Shown piece by piece: positions 46,141-55,507 of a stretch of DNA of 64,000 nucleotides. This DNA comes from Dechloromonas denitrificans (GTDB lineage: Bacteria > Pseudomonadota > Gammaproteobacteria > Burkholderiales > Rhodocyclaceae), in the NCBI RefSeq assembly GCF_001551835.1, contig NZ_LODL01000013.1, positions 155,978 to 219,977 of the forward strand, written 5' to 3'. Below the pieces are notes generated by a model. It did no database searches and was not told the origin of the DNA. It saw nothing but the letters and a program-made list of their open reading frames with translations. Position 1 is the first letter of the stretch. Each line of letters begins with the position of its first letter. Position numbers and translations under genes: made by a program.

Positions 46141-48678
46141 ATGGCAAAAGCCGCATTCTGGCGGTCGGAATGGTTTCTCGGCGGGCTGCTGACGCTGCTC
46201 TTGCTGCTGGCCGGGGCGAGCGATCTGCTGCACAGCCTTGAGCGCAAGGCCTACGACATCGGGGTGCAGGCGGTCAGCCGCACGCCCAGCGAACGCATCG
46301 CAATTATTGCCATCGATGAACCGAGCTTGGCCAATCTAGGCCGCTGGCCGTGGTCGCGTGACCTGCATGCCCGCCTGATCGACCGCCTGGCCAGTGCGCC
46401 GGCCAAGGTGATCGCCAGCACTGTGTTCTTCTCCGAGGCACAGCTCGACCCGGGCTATCGCTACATCAGCCGCCTGATCGACATCGTCAACCAGGCGGCC
46501 GCCGAAGGCGTGGCTCAGACGCCGGAAACCGCCCGGATCGCTGCCCTGCTCAGCGAGGCGGAAACGACCCTGAATACCGACCGCCAACTGGCCGGGAGCC
46601 TGGCTCGGGCGGGCAACGTCATCCTGCCTTTCCTCTTTGAACTGGGTGAGGCGCGCGGTCGCCCGGACGGTGCGCTGGCCGATTTTGTCGTCAAGAATCG
46701 CTTGCCGCAGGTCGCCGAGGCCAACGGCGAGGCAGCTAGCGCCGTGCAGGTGCAACTGCCGATCGAAATGCTGGGTGGTCAGGCCTTGGCACTCGGGCAT
46801 TTGAATGCGCGACCGGATGCCGATGGCGCGATCCGCAGTGAACCGCTGGTCATTCGTTATTTCGACCAGTTCTACCCGGCCCTGTCCCTGATGGTGGCGG
46901 CGCGCAGCCTGAATCTCGGGCCAGCCGACATCCGGGTCACCCTCGGCCAGGAGGTCCGCCTCGGCAAGCTGCGCATACCGACCAATCGACGCACGGAGAT
47001 GAATACCTTCTTCTACCGGGATGCCGCCGGTCGACCGGCGTTTTCGGTCGATTCTTTCGACGATGTCCTTTCCGGCAAGATTCCGGCCAGCAAATATGCC
47101 GGCAAGATCGTGCTGGTCGGGGCGACGGCGGCCGGCCTGGGGGCGGCGCAGGTGACGCCGATCTCGCTCGCGATGCCACCGGTGCTGACCCTGGCGCATT
47201 CGGTGTCAAGCATCCTGCAGGAAGATTTTTTCGTGACCCCGCGCTGGGGCAACTGGGTCAGCCTGGGCGCCATGCTGCTGGTCGGCCTTTATCTGATGTT
47301 CGTCTTGCCGCGTCTGACGGCGGGCGTTGGCGCGCTGTTCACCCTGCTCGTGCTGGTCGCCTTGGTCGGCAGCCATTTCGGGCTGATGCTCGGAGCCGGG
47401 ATCTGGATCCCGCTGATGGGGGCGAGCAGCCTGCTGCTGATCGGCCATCTGCTGCTGACAACCCGGCACTTTCTGCTGACCGAGCGCGGCAAGGAAAAGT
47501 CCGATCTCGAGTCGGCCGAATCCAACCGCATGCTGGGGCTGGCTTTCCAGGGGCAGGGCATGCTCGACCTGGCTTTCGACAAGTTTCGCCGCTGCCCGCT
47601 CGATGAGGCGCTGCTCGACAGCCTCTACAGCCTGGCCCTGGATTACGAACGCAAGCGCCAGTTCAACAAGGCGGAAGCGGTATTGCGCTACATGGCCGAT
47701 TTCAATCCCAAGTTCCGCGATCTGCCCGAGCGCCTGGCCCGCCTCAAGCAGATGTCGGATAACGTGCTGTTGGCTGGATCACGCGGACAAACGGCGAGCG
47801 GCGCCGTGCTGTTGGGCGACGCGCAGGTCGAGAAGCCGATGTTGGGGCGTTACCAGCTGGAAAAAGAACTGGGCAAGGGGGCGATGGGCGTGGTCTATCT
47901 CGGGCGCGATCCGAAGATCAACCGGGTAGTCGCGATCAAGACCATGGCGCTGGCCCAGGAGTTCGATGCCGACGAGCTGGTCGAGGTCAAGCAGCGCTTC
48001 TTCCGCGAGGCGGAGACGGCCGGCCGCCTCAATCATCCGAACATCGTCACCATGTACGACGCCGGCGAGGAACGCGACCTGGCCTATATCGCCATGGAAT
48101 TCCTGAAGGGGGGCGATCTGGTGCCGCAGACCAAGCCGGGTGCCTTGCTGCCGCTGCCGAACGTTTTGTCGATCATGGCCCGGGTGGCCGATGCGCTGGA
48201 TTACGCGCACCGCAACAATGTCGTCCATCGCGACATCAAGCCGGCCAACATCATGTACGAGCCGGCCTCGGATCAGGTCAAAGTGACCGATTTTGGCATT
48301 GCCCGCATTACCGACTCGTCGAAAACGCGGACCGGCATGGTACTCGGGACGCCTTCCTACATGTCGCCGGAACAACTGGCCGGCAAGAAAATCGACGGTC
48401 GTTCCGACCTTTTTTCGCTCGGCGTCACGCTTTACCAGATGTGCTGCGGTCAACTGCCGTTTATCGGCGAATCCCTGGCCCAGTTGATGTTCCGGATTGC
48501 CAACGAGGCGCCGGCCGATATCGCCGCCCTTAACCCGCAACTGCCGGCCGCGGTTGTGGCTGTGATCGAGCGCGCCTTGCAGAAGAATGTCGAGCTGCGC
48601 TATCAGCAAGGCGGCCAAATGGCCGCCGATTTGCGCGCTTGCCTGACCGGCCTGGCAGCGACGGAGGCGGAGCAATGA
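46141..48678 (+). CDS. CHASE2-domain membrane Ser/Thr protein kinase
   Basis: About 845 residues. After an N-terminal helix comes a large periplasmic CHASE2 sensor domain (about 35-340, with IAIIAIDEPSLANLGRWPW). Three membrane helices (about 365-435) and a TPR-like linker (about 455-540) follow. The C-terminal kinase (about 570-840) has glycine loop LGKGAMGVVYLG, Lys in VAIKTM, catalytic HRDIKPANIM and DFGIA. It overlaps the PP2C gene (ATGA), and an FHA gene follows, forming a phospho-signalling triad. ATG at 46123 is an alternative start. The stimulus and targets are unknown. Confidence 0.9.
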   Translation: MAKAAFWRSEWFLGGLLTLLLLLAGASDLLHSLERKAYDIGVQAVSRTPSERIAIIAIDEPSLANLGRWPWSRDLHARLIDRLASAPAKVIASTVFFSEAQLDPGYRYISRLIDIVNQAAAEGVAQTPETARIAALLSEAETTLNTDRQLAGSLARAGNVILPFLFELGEARGRPDGALADFVVKNRLPQVAEANGEAASAVQVQLPIEMLGGQALALGHLNARPDADGAIRSEPLVIRYFDQFYPALSLMVAARSLNLGPADIRVTLGQEVRLGKLRIPTNRRTEMNTFFYRDAAGRPAFSVDSFDDVLSGKIPASKYAGKIVLVGATAAGLGAAQVTPISLAMPPVLTLAHSVSSILQEDFFVTPRWGNWVSLGAMLLVGLYLMFVLPRLTAGVGALFTLLVLVALVGSHFGLMLGAGIWIPLMGASSLLLIGHLLLTTRHFLLTERGKEKSDLESAESNRMLGLAFQGQGMLDLAFDKFRRCPLDEALLDSLYSLALDYERKRQFNKAEAVLRYMADFNPKFRDLPERLARLKQMSDNVLLAGSRGQTASGAVLLGDAQVEKPMLGRYQLEKELGKGAMGVVYLGRDPKINRVVAIKTMALAQEFDADELVEVKQRFFREAETAGRLNHPNIVTMYDAGEERDLAYIAMEFLKGGDLVPQTKPGALLPLPNVLSIMARVADALDYAHRNNVVHRDIKPANIMYEPASDQVKVTDFGIARITDSSKTRTGMVLGTPSYMSPEQLAGKKIDGRSDLFSLGVTLYQMCCGQLPFIGESLAQLMFRIANEAPADIAALNPQLPAAVVAVIERALQKNVELRYQQGGQMAADLRACLTGLAATEAEQ

Positions 48679-49499
48679 AAAAGCTGGCCAATGCCCTCGA
48701 GATGGTGACGGCGACCGACCCGGGCCTGGTGCGCGGCCAGAACGAGGATGCGGTGTTTGCCGATGCCGGCCTGGGGCTGGCCATTCTGGCCGACGGCATG
48801 GGCGGCTATAACGCTGGCGAAGTGGCGAGTGTCATGGCGACGACGCTGCTGGCGGCGAATTTCGCCCAGTTCATGGCAGCCTCGCCGATGCGCGACGCCG
48901 AGTCGATGCGGGCCGAGGTCATGCACCAGCGCCTGCTCGCCGAGATATCGGCGGTCAATACGGCCATTTTTCAGGCCGCCGAAAGCCAGCCGCGCTATGC
49001 CGGCATGGGGACGACGCTGGTTGTCGCCTGCTTTTATGATAATCGTATGAGTGTCGCCCATCTCGGGGATTCGCGCCTCTACCGGCTGCGGGGCGGCTAT
49101 TTCGAGCAGTTGACCAAGGACCATTCCCTCTTACAGGAACAGCTTGATAGTGGCATGATTAGCCCTGAAGAAGCTCGCCACTCCCTGAACAAGAACCTTG
49201 TCACGCGGGCACTGGGTGTCGACGCGGTGGTCGAAACGGAGATTCACGACTACGACGTCCAGCTCGATGACATTTTTCTGCTCTGCTCGGATGGCCTCAG
49301 TGACATGCTGGACGACACCGAGATTGCGCTGGCCGTGCAAACCCTGGGCGACAATCTGGCGCTGGCGGCAGAGCATCTGGTGCATATGGCGAATGACAAT
49401 GGCGGGCGGGATAATATTTCGGTGATTCTGGTGAGGGTGCGCGGTGATTACACGGTATCCCGGGGCTGGTGGCAAAAGCTGCTGGCCCGGCTCAAGTGA
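48675..49499 (+). CDS. PP2C-family Ser/Thr protein phosphatase
   Basis: This 274-residue protein has all the metal-binding PP2C motifs: QNEDAVFADAG, LADGMGGYNAGE, AHLGDSRLYRLR, CSDGLSDML and GGRDNISVIL. I start at ATG 48675, overlapping the kinase stop, so kinase and phosphatase are coupled. It is the natural antagonist of that kinase. It is a soluble cytoplasmic protein without sensor domain. Confidence 0.93.
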   Translation: MKKLANALEMVTATDPGLVRGQNEDAVFADAGLGLAILADGMGGYNAGEVASVMATTLLAANFAQFMAASPMRDAESMRAEVMHQRLLAEISAVNTAIFQAAESQPRYAGMGTTLVVACFYDNRMSVAHLGDSRLYRLRGGYFEQLTKDHSLLQEQLDSGMISPEEARHSLNKNLVTRALGVDAVVETEIHDYDVQLDDIFLLCSDGLSDMLDDTEIALAVQTLGDNLALAAEHLVHMANDNGGRDNISVILVRVRGDYTVSRGWWQKLLARLK

Positions 49500-49514
49500 G
49501 ATGAGGCAGGCAAT

Positions 49515-50210
49515 ATGGCAAAAATGATCCTTTCGATGGATGGGCTGGTGCTCAAGGAAATTCAGCTGACCAAGGAGCGCCTGACCATCGGCCGAAAGCC
49601 GCACAACGATATCCAGATCGATAACCTGGCTATTTCCGGCGAGCATGCGGTGATCGTCACCATCCTCAACGACTCTTTCCTTGAGGACATGAACAGCACC
49701 AACGGTACCCTGGTCAACGGGCAGCCGATCAAGAAGCATTTCCTGCGCAACAACGATGTCGTCGAACTGGGCAAATACCGGCTCAAGTACATGGCCGAAT
49801 TGCAGGTCGGGGCCGGCACTCCCAGCGAATACGAGAAATCGTCGGCCATCCGTTCCAGCGCCATCCGGCCGCAGGACTTGCAACTCGTCGAGCATGGTAC
49901 GCGCAGCAACGTGGCGCCCGCCGCTGCGCCGGCGCCGAGCGCTATGCCGGCCGCGGCGGTGCAGTTGCTGAACGGTGCCAATGCCGGCAAGGAACTCGAC
50001 CTGACCAAGACGCTGACCACGCTCGGCAAGCCAGGCCTGCAGGTGGCGGTGATCGCCAAGCGACCGCACGGTTATTTCATCACCCACGTCGAAGGTTTGC
50101 AGTTCCCCATCGTCAACGGCCAGGCGCTGGATGCCCAGGCCTATCGTCTGAAAGACCATGACGTGATCGAGATTGCCGGGATCAAGATGGAGTTCTTCCT
50201 GAGGTCCTGA
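49515..50210 (+). CDS. FHA-domain protein
   Basis: This 231-residue protein has an N-terminal FHA domain (about 5-95). Its phosphothreonine-binding residues are in LTIGRKPHNDI, AISGEHAV and NSTNGTLVNG. An Ala/Pro linker (about 130-150) joins a second FHA-like beta domain without a clear phospho-site (about 155-231). FHA proteins read phosphothreonine marks, so this is the likely effector of the adjacent kinase and phosphatase. It starts 15 bp after the phosphatase gene. Confidence 0.9.
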   Translation: MAKMILSMDGLVLKEIQLTKERLTIGRKPHNDIQIDNLAISGEHAVIVTILNDSFLEDMNSTNGTLVNGQPIKKHFLRNNDVVELGKYRLKYMAELQVGAGTPSEYEKSSAIRSSAIRPQDLQLVEHGTRSNVAPAAAPAPSAMPAAAVQLLNGANAGKELDLTKTLTTLGKPGLQVAVIAKRPHGYFITHVEGLQFPIVNGQALDAQAYRLKDHDVIEIAGIKMEFFLRS

Positions 50211-50441
50211 GCTTTCAGTCCCCCCGCCAAAAAAACAGCCGATCCCTTTCTTCTCGGCATCATTTCTCTGATTCTGCTGCCGCTATCGCGCCGAGGAGTG
50301 GGGCCTGCTGAACTCCAGATATACAATCTGCAATAATGCTCGCCGAGTTGCCGGTTGTACGTCGAACGCCTGGCTGGCTGGCAGGGTCAGTCAGGCGGAT
50401 GAGCAATGGTGCGCGGTAACCACTTTTCAGACGAAATAGGC

Positions 50442-51209
50442 ATGAAACTCAGAGTCCTTGGTTGTAGTGGCGGTATCGGTGGCCGACACCTGCGGACCAC
50501 CTCCTTCCTGGTCGATCACGACATCCTGATCGATGCCGGCACCGGGGTGGCCGACCTGTCGATCGCCGAACTGGCGGCCATCGACCATGTCTTCCTGACC
50601 CATGCCCACCTCGACCATATCGCCTCGCTGCCCCTGATGGTCGATACCGTCGCCGACCGGCGCCGCCAGCCGCTGACGGTGTATGGCACCGCGGCGGTGC
50701 TGGCCAGCTTGCAGCGCCATATCTTCAACTGGTCGATCTGGCCGGATTTCACGGAAATTCCCGACCGCGAGCAGCCCCTGATGCGCTATCAGCCGCTTGC
50801 CGTGCAGCAGACGGTCGACCTCGATGGGCGGCGCATTACCGCGCTGCCGGCCGATCATACGGTGCCGGCCGCCGGCTATTGCCTCGATTCGGGAGCCGGT
50901 AGCCTGGTTTTCTCCGGCGATACCGGGCCGTGCGCCGACTTCTGGGCGGCGGTGAACGGTATTCCGAATCTGCGGCACCTGATCATCGAGTGTGCTTTCT
51001 CCAACGGCGAAGCAGCCTTGGCCACCGCTTCCAAGCATTTCTACCCGCACTTGCTGGCGGCGGAACTGCAGAAGCTGCTGTGGCCATGCGAGATCCACGT
51101 CACGCACCTGAAGCCGGGCAAGATCGAATTGACCATGGAAGAGATTGAAAGCAGCCTCGGCGACTTCAAGCCGCACATGCTGCAAAACAACCAGATTCTC
51201 GATTTTTGA
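50442..51209 (+). CDS. Metallo-beta-lactamase-fold phosphodiesterase (class II cyclic-nucleotide PDE-like)
   Basis: This 255-residue protein has the metal-binding motif THAHLDH and downstream LPADHTVPAAGY and SGDTGPCADFW, the pattern of class II cAMP phosphodiesterases and RNase Z relatives. The substrate is unproven. The ATG at 50442 (MKLRVLGCSGGIGG) is favoured over 50406. A gap of about 230 bp with no gene separates it from the FHA gene. It lies 43 bp before the GAF/HD-GYP protein on the same strand, and both could turn over cyclic nucleotides. Confidence 0.8.
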   Translation: MKLRVLGCSGGIGGRHLRTTSFLVDHDILIDAGTGVADLSIAELAAIDHVFLTHAHLDHIASLPLMVDTVADRRRQPLTVYGTAAVLASLQRHIFNWSIWPDFTEIPDREQPLMRYQPLAVQQTVDLDGRRITALPADHTVPAAGYCLDSGAGSLVFSGDTGPCADFWAAVNGIPNLRHLIIECAFSNGEAALATASKHFYPHLLAAELQKLLWPCEIHVTHLKPGKIELTMEEIESSLGDFKPHMLQNNQILDF

Positions 51210-51252
51210 GACAGCCAGCCTCGCGCCGGCGAGGCAAGCCGGAGGAGCAAGC

Positions 51253-52836
51253 ATGGAAACGCTTGACGATCTATTCAGCCGCCTCGATCAACTCAACGAT
51301 ATCGGCGCTTCGCTCTCCAGTGAGCGCCAGCTCGAACGGCTACTCGAAAAAATCCTGCTCGCCGCCAAAGCCATCACCCGGGCTGACGGCGGCACGCTCT
51401 ATCTGCTGTCAGAAGACGGCAAACACCTGCATTTCGAGATTGTCCGCACCGATTCGCTGCAGATTGCCTTCGGCGGCTCCGCCGCCTTGCCGGCCTCCGG
51501 CAATTTCCCGGATCTGCCGCTTTACGGCACGGACGGTGTCGCCAACAACCGCATGGTGGCTGCCTATGCGGCGATTACCGGCAAGACGGTCAACATCGCC
51601 GATGCCTATACGGCAGCGGGATTTGACTTTTCCGGCACCCGCCAGTTCGACGAGCGTACCGGCTACCGTTCCCAATCCTTCCTGACCGTGCCGATGAAGA
51701 ACCATGAAGGGGAGTTGATCGGCGTCCTGCAACTGATCAATGCCTTGTCACCGCAAACTGGTCAGACCGTAGCTTTTTCCGCCGCCGACCAGCGTCTTGC
51801 CGAGTCGCTCGCCTCCCAGGCGGCCATTGCGCTGACCAATCGCCAGCTCGTCCAGCAACTGGAAATGCTGTTCGAGTCCTTCATCAAACTGATCAATCTG
51901 GCCATCGACGATAAATCGCCCTACACCGCCGGCCATTGCCAGCGCGTCCCGGAACTGACGATGATGCTGGCGGATGCAGCCGACGCAACGACCGAAGGGC
52001 CGCTCGCCGACTTCAAGCTGACCGACAAGGATCGCTACGAGTTACGTATCGCCGCGCTGCTCCATGACTGCGGCAAGATCACTACGCCGGTGCATGTGGT
52101 CGACAAGGCGACCAAGCTGCAAACCATCTATGACCGCATTCACCTGCTCGAGACGCGCTTCGAGGTTATCAAGCGCGATGCGGAGGTACACATGTGGCGC
52201 AGCATTGCCGAGGGCAAGGAGGCCGGCGAAGCGGAGGCGATCTATCGCAGTTTTTGCCAAAAATGCGATGTCGACCGCAGCATTCTCCGTCAGGCGAATA
52301 TTGGCAGCGAAAAAATGAGCGATGCCGACCTCGCCCACATTCAGCGCATTGCCGGGGAATATCGCTGGCGTGATGTCGAGGGCAGGGATGCGCCCTTCCT
52401 ATCCGCCGATGAACTGGAAAACCTGAGCATCCGCACTGGCACGCTGACCGAGTCCGAGCGTGAAATCATCAACCACCACATCGTCGCCACGATCCGGATG
52501 CTGGAGCAGTTACCCTGGCCCAAACACCTGAAAAACGTCCCAGAATACGCCGGCGGCCACCACGAACGGATGGACGGCAAGGGCTACCCGCGCGGCCTGA
52601 AACGCGAAGAGATGAGCTGGCAGGCGAGGATCATGGGGATCGCCGACATCTTCGAGGCGCTGACCGCGAAAGACCGGCCCTACAAGGAAGGCATGAAACT
52701 GTCGCAGGCCTTGAAAATCCTTGAGAATTTCAAGAACGGCGGCCACATCGACCCTGATTTGCACGAAGTCTTTACCCAGAGCGAGGTGTACCGGAAGTAT
52801 GCCGAAAGCTATCTCCGGGAGCGCCAACTCGATTGA
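51253..52836 (+). CDS. GAF-HD-GYP protein, probable cyclic di-GMP phosphodiesterase with large insertion
   Basis: This 527-residue soluble protein starts at ATG 51253 behind GGAGGAG. The GAF sensor domain (about 20-190) precedes an HD-GYP domain. The HD motif is LLHDCGK (near 271), preceded by AGHCQRV, and HHERMDGKGYP lies near 435, so the metal and GYP residues are present. The distance between HD and HHE-GYP is about 160 residues, roughly 100 more than in ordinary HD-GYP proteins. The extra segment is charged and helical and contains a Cys pair (FCQKC). Activity on c-di-GMP is inferred from the motif. Confidence 0.85.
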   Translation: METLDDLFSRLDQLNDIGASLSSERQLERLLEKILLAAKAITRADGGTLYLLSEDGKHLHFEIVRTDSLQIAFGGSAALPASGNFPDLPLYGTDGVANNRMVAAYAAITGKTVNIADAYTAAGFDFSGTRQFDERTGYRSQSFLTVPMKNHEGELIGVLQLINALSPQTGQTVAFSAADQRLAESLASQAAIALTNRQLVQQLEMLFESFIKLINLAIDDKSPYTAGHCQRVPELTMMLADAADATTEGPLADFKLTDKDRYELRIAALLHDCGKITTPVHVVDKATKLQTIYDRIHLLETRFEVIKRDAEVHMWRSIAEGKEAGEAEAIYRSFCQKCDVDRSILRQANIGSEKMSDADLAHIQRIAGEYRWRDVEGRDAPFLSADELENLSIRTGTLTESEREIINHHIVATIRMLEQLPWPKHLKNVPEYAGGHHERMDGKGYPRGLKREEMSWQARIMGIADIFEALTAKDRPYKEGMKLSQALKILENFKNGGHIDPDLHEVFTQSEVYRKYAESYLRERQLD

Positions 52837-52980
52837 TGAGTGGTTGGGTGACATAAAACATGAGGCGGCCTGACGTTTTTCGGCACTTCTTCAAGCTGGG
52901 TGATCAAAGAAAATCGCCGGCAAAAAAATACAGCATTGAATAAAAAGGTTTTTTCTTTTTTCTAACAAGTTAGCCATGTC

Positions 52981-52996
52981 TGGCACGAAACATGGT
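52981..52996 (+). promoter_or_regulatory. Candidate sigma-54 promoter of pilA
   Basis: TGGCACG-AAAC-ATGGT matches the -24 element fully (TGGCACG). It has GG rather than GC at the -12 position with the correct 10-bp spacing between the GG pairs. It lies about 50 bp before the pilA ATG. Type IV pilin genes are sigma-54 dependent in Pseudomonas. An activator gene is present at 12331-13776. Confidence 0.5.
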
Positions 52997-53046
52997 TGTA
53001 GATGGTCAGCGGTTTTTCCCGCCTTTCGCAATCAAAGGAGATTCAA

Positions 53047-53478
53047 ATGAAACGCGTTCAACAAGGTTTTACCCTGATCGAACTGATGATCGTTGTCGCC
53101 ATCATCGGCATTCTGGCTGCTGTTGCGCTGCCGGCCTATCAGGATTACACGGTGCGTGCAAAAGTGAGCGAACTCATTCTTGCTTCCTCAGCCCCGAAAA
53201 CCTCAATTGCTGAATGGTTCCAAACGAAAAATTCCATGCCTCCGTCTGCAGCATCTGCCGGTTTTGATGTCACTGGCTCTACCTATGTAAATAATCTTGC
53301 ATATACTGTGGCAGGCACCGTGGCTACCATCACTGTTACGGCTCAGAATATCGGCGGCAGCACCCCCACCGGTACAATTACATTGACTGGTACCGGTGAC
53401 ACCAATACTGGTAAAGTCACTTGGGTTTGTGCTCGCGGTACGATGGCTGCCAAATACTTGCCGGCTAGCTGCAAATAA
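53047..53478 (+). CDS. pilA: Type IVa major pilin
   Basis: This 143-residue prepilin has a short leader MKRVQQG cut before [20 protein letters not shown], giving N-methyl-Phe and Glu5. The hydrophobic helix is followed by a compact globular part with a C-terminal Cys pair (WVCARG and PASCK) forming the usual D-region disulfide. I start at ATG 53047 after AAAGGAG. It is a single pilin gene, separate from the MSHA operon, and a terminator follows at once. The mature part is Thr/Ser-rich and could be glycosylated by the neighbours. Confidence 0.95.
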   Translation: MKRVQQGFTLIELMIVVAIIGILAAVALPAYQDYTVRAKVSELILASSAPKTSIAEWFQTKNSMPPSAASAGFDVTGSTYVNNLAYTVAGTVATITVTAQNIGGSTPTGTITLTGTGDTNTGKVTWVCARGTMAAKYLPASCK

Positions 53479-53498
53479 TTTGGATTGATTTTATGAAG

Positions 53499-53531
53499 GA
53501 GGCGCCTCATATGAAATGAGGCGCCTCTTTT
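53499..53531 (+). terminator. Intrinsic terminator of pilA
   Basis: A perfect 12-bp stem GAGGCGCCTCAT/ATGAGGCGCCTC, loop ATGAA, is followed by TTTT. The stem is unusually long and contains the palindrome GGCGCC. Confidence 0.9.
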
Positions 53532-53563
53532 GATTTGTGGCCCCCGTTCCGAAAAGGATTGCG

Positions 53564-55507
53564 TTGGTCTCTTACCTGGTGCGCTTTGCTTTCGCAGCAT
53601 TGCTGGCTTTACTAGTTGTGGTCGCGGTCTATTGGGCCGGACTAAATGGCGGATTTTTCTTCGACGATGAAGCAAGCATTCTTTATCTCGAAGGCGTACG
53701 CCTAAACGTCATATCGATTGAGGCTATACATCAGGCATGGGTGAGCGGAAGTTCTGGCCCATTGGGTCGGCCTGTTGCCCAGTTAAGCTTCGCTCTCAAT
53801 CACTATTTCAGCGGCTTTGACCCCTTCGTATTCAAGGCAACCAATCTCGCGATTCACCTTGCCTGTGGTTTCCTTGTGTTTGGCTTGGCATTCCGCTTGC
53901 TAGGTGCCGCAAAACCGTCCGCCATGCAGCGTAATATCCTTATGGCAACGGGGGCGCTGACCGCCATCTGGCTGCTGCACCCGATCCAGCTCCTCCCTGT
54001 TCTGCACATCGTTCAGCGCATGACGAGCTTGTCGGCCTTTTTTCTTCTTGCCGCCTTACTGCTTCATGTCGTCGGACGAGAACGGGGCGGGCGCGCAGGT
54101 TGGGTAATGGTGATATCGGCATGGACGGTGGTCTGGCCACTGTCTTTCTTCAGTAAAGAGAGTGGCCTGCTGTTCCCGTTCTTCGCGCTAGCCTGGGAAC
54201 TGATTGTGCGGCGGAGTTCGTGTGGCAGCCTTGACCGCTTTGCGCGCCTGTTTTCTGCCTTAGCCATTCTCGTCGTAGTAGCCGGGGGGGCTTACGCAAT
54301 TTCTTCGCGAGCCCAATGGTTGTGGGCCGGCTATGACCTACGCCCATTCTCGCTCGGTGAGCGATTGCTGACTGAGGGGAGAGTGCTCTGGTTCTATCTC
54401 GGCCTGATTGTTGCCCCGAGCATGGAGAGACTTGGTCTTTATCACGACGATATTGCCATTTCTACCAGCTTGTTCTCTCCATGGGTGACGCTGCCGGCCC
54501 TGATCGGGTTAGTCGGCCTTGCTTGGTTGGCTTGGCGAGTTCGCTTGCGCTCCCCCCTCGTCTCGTTCGGGATTGCGTGGTTCCTAATCGGGCACGCCCT
54601 GGAGTCCACTGTTCTGCCCCTTGAAATCGCCCATGAACACCGGAATTATCTTCCGATCCTTGGGGTACTGTTTGTTGGAGCTTGGGCTCTGCTCCAGCTT
54701 CTAGAGAGCAAACGCGGGCTCGGAACGATCGGTGTAGCGCTGACCATTGCCGCGCTGTCCTATTTCACCTTTATTACGGGATTGCGTGCCCACCAATTCG
54801 GGGAAGAGGGGCGACGTACGCAGATTGAATCCCAGCATCACCGGACCTCACCGCGTGCCCAATACCAAGCGGGGCTCACCTTGGCCGGCCTGCCTGATGC
54901 GGATTTGCCGACCACGACAATCCATGTTCTCGCCCGGAGGCACTATGAATTGGCGGGCGAGTTCGATCCGAATTTCAAATTGGGCTTGCTCGGCCTGATC
55001 CACTTGAACTGCAAGGCAGGGATGCGGGCAGCGCAGGTCGATATCGACGAACTGTCGCGCCGCCTTCGGGAAACGCCTTTTGCGCCGGGGGACAGAAACG
55101 TGCTTTATAGCCTGAAGGAAATGTCCATCGCTGGCTCGTTATGCTTGGCGCGGCCCGATGTTGACGGGTTGTTTGCCGCTGCGCTCGCTAATCCTGGCGT
55201 ATCTCAGGGTATTCAGGCAATGCTCCACTCCTGGCATGCAGACTACCTGTGGTTGAGAGTACACGATCCAACAGCTGCGCGTGCTGCCTTGGGGGCGGCA
55301 ATGGCCTTGGCGCCAACGAATGCCAGTAATCGCTTGAAATGGGCTCAACTTCTGTATCTTGCTGGAGAGCATGAACAGGCTCAGAAACTGTTATTAGAGC
55401 TGCGTGAGGAGCGTTATTCTACGGAGGAGCGAAAGACGCTAGACGAATTATTGGGGCAATTGATTATGCTTGATAGCCAAGCCCATACAAAACGAGTAGA
55501 GCAATGA
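53564..55507 (+). CDS. GT-C-type multispanning membrane protein with C-terminal TPR-like domain; candidate pilin glycosyltransferase
   Basis: About 647 residues. The N-terminal 400 residues have about ten membrane helices and early acidic residues (FFFDDEAS) in the first periplasmic loop, as in GT-C glycosyltransferases. EIAHEHRNYLPILG is another conserved-looking loop. The C-terminal 230 residues are soluble and TPR-like. It lies directly after pilA and its terminator. In some Pseudomonas strains a GT-C enzyme (TfpW) at this place glycosylates the pilin, so that role is possible here. The start is unsure: TTG 53564 has the better site (AAAAGGA), GTG 53537 is open. It overlaps the next gene (ATGA). 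Confidence 0.75.
   Translation: MVSYLVRFAFAALLALLVVVAVYWAGLNGGFFFDDEASILYLEGVRLNVISIEAIHQAWVSGSSGPLGRPVAQLSFALNHYFSGFDPFVFKATNLAIHLACGFLVFGLAFRLLGAAKPSAMQRNILMATGALTAIWLLHPIQLLPVLHIVQRMTSLSAFFLLAALLLHVVGRERGGRAGWVMVISAWTVVWPLSFFSKESGLLFPFFALAWELIVRRSSCGSLDRFARLFSALAILVVVAGGAYAISSRAQWLWAGYDLRPFSLGERLLTEGRVLWFYLGLIVAPSMERLGLYHDDIAISTSLFSPWVTLPALIGLVGLAWLAWRVRLRSPLVSFGIAWFLIGHALESTVLPLEIAHEHRNYLPILGVLFVGAWALLQLLESKRGLGTIGVALTIAALSYFTFITGLRAHQFGEEGRRTQIESQHHRTSPRAQYQAGLTLAGLPDADLPTTTIHVLARRHYELAGEFDPNFKLGLLGLIHLNCKAGMRAAQVDIDELSRRLRETPFAPGDRNVLYSLKEMSIAGSLCLARPDVDGLFAAALANPGVSQGIQAMLHSWHADYLWLRVHDPTAARAALGAAMALAPTNASNRLKWAQLLYLAGEHEQAQKLLLELREERYSTEERKTLDELLGQLIMLDSQAHTKRVEQ

Noticed and set aside
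50211-50441. Small gene between the FHA and metallo-beta-lactamase-fold genes
   Set aside because: Only short frames with unnatural composition exist on either strand; I see no promoter, RNA gene or repeat that I can support.
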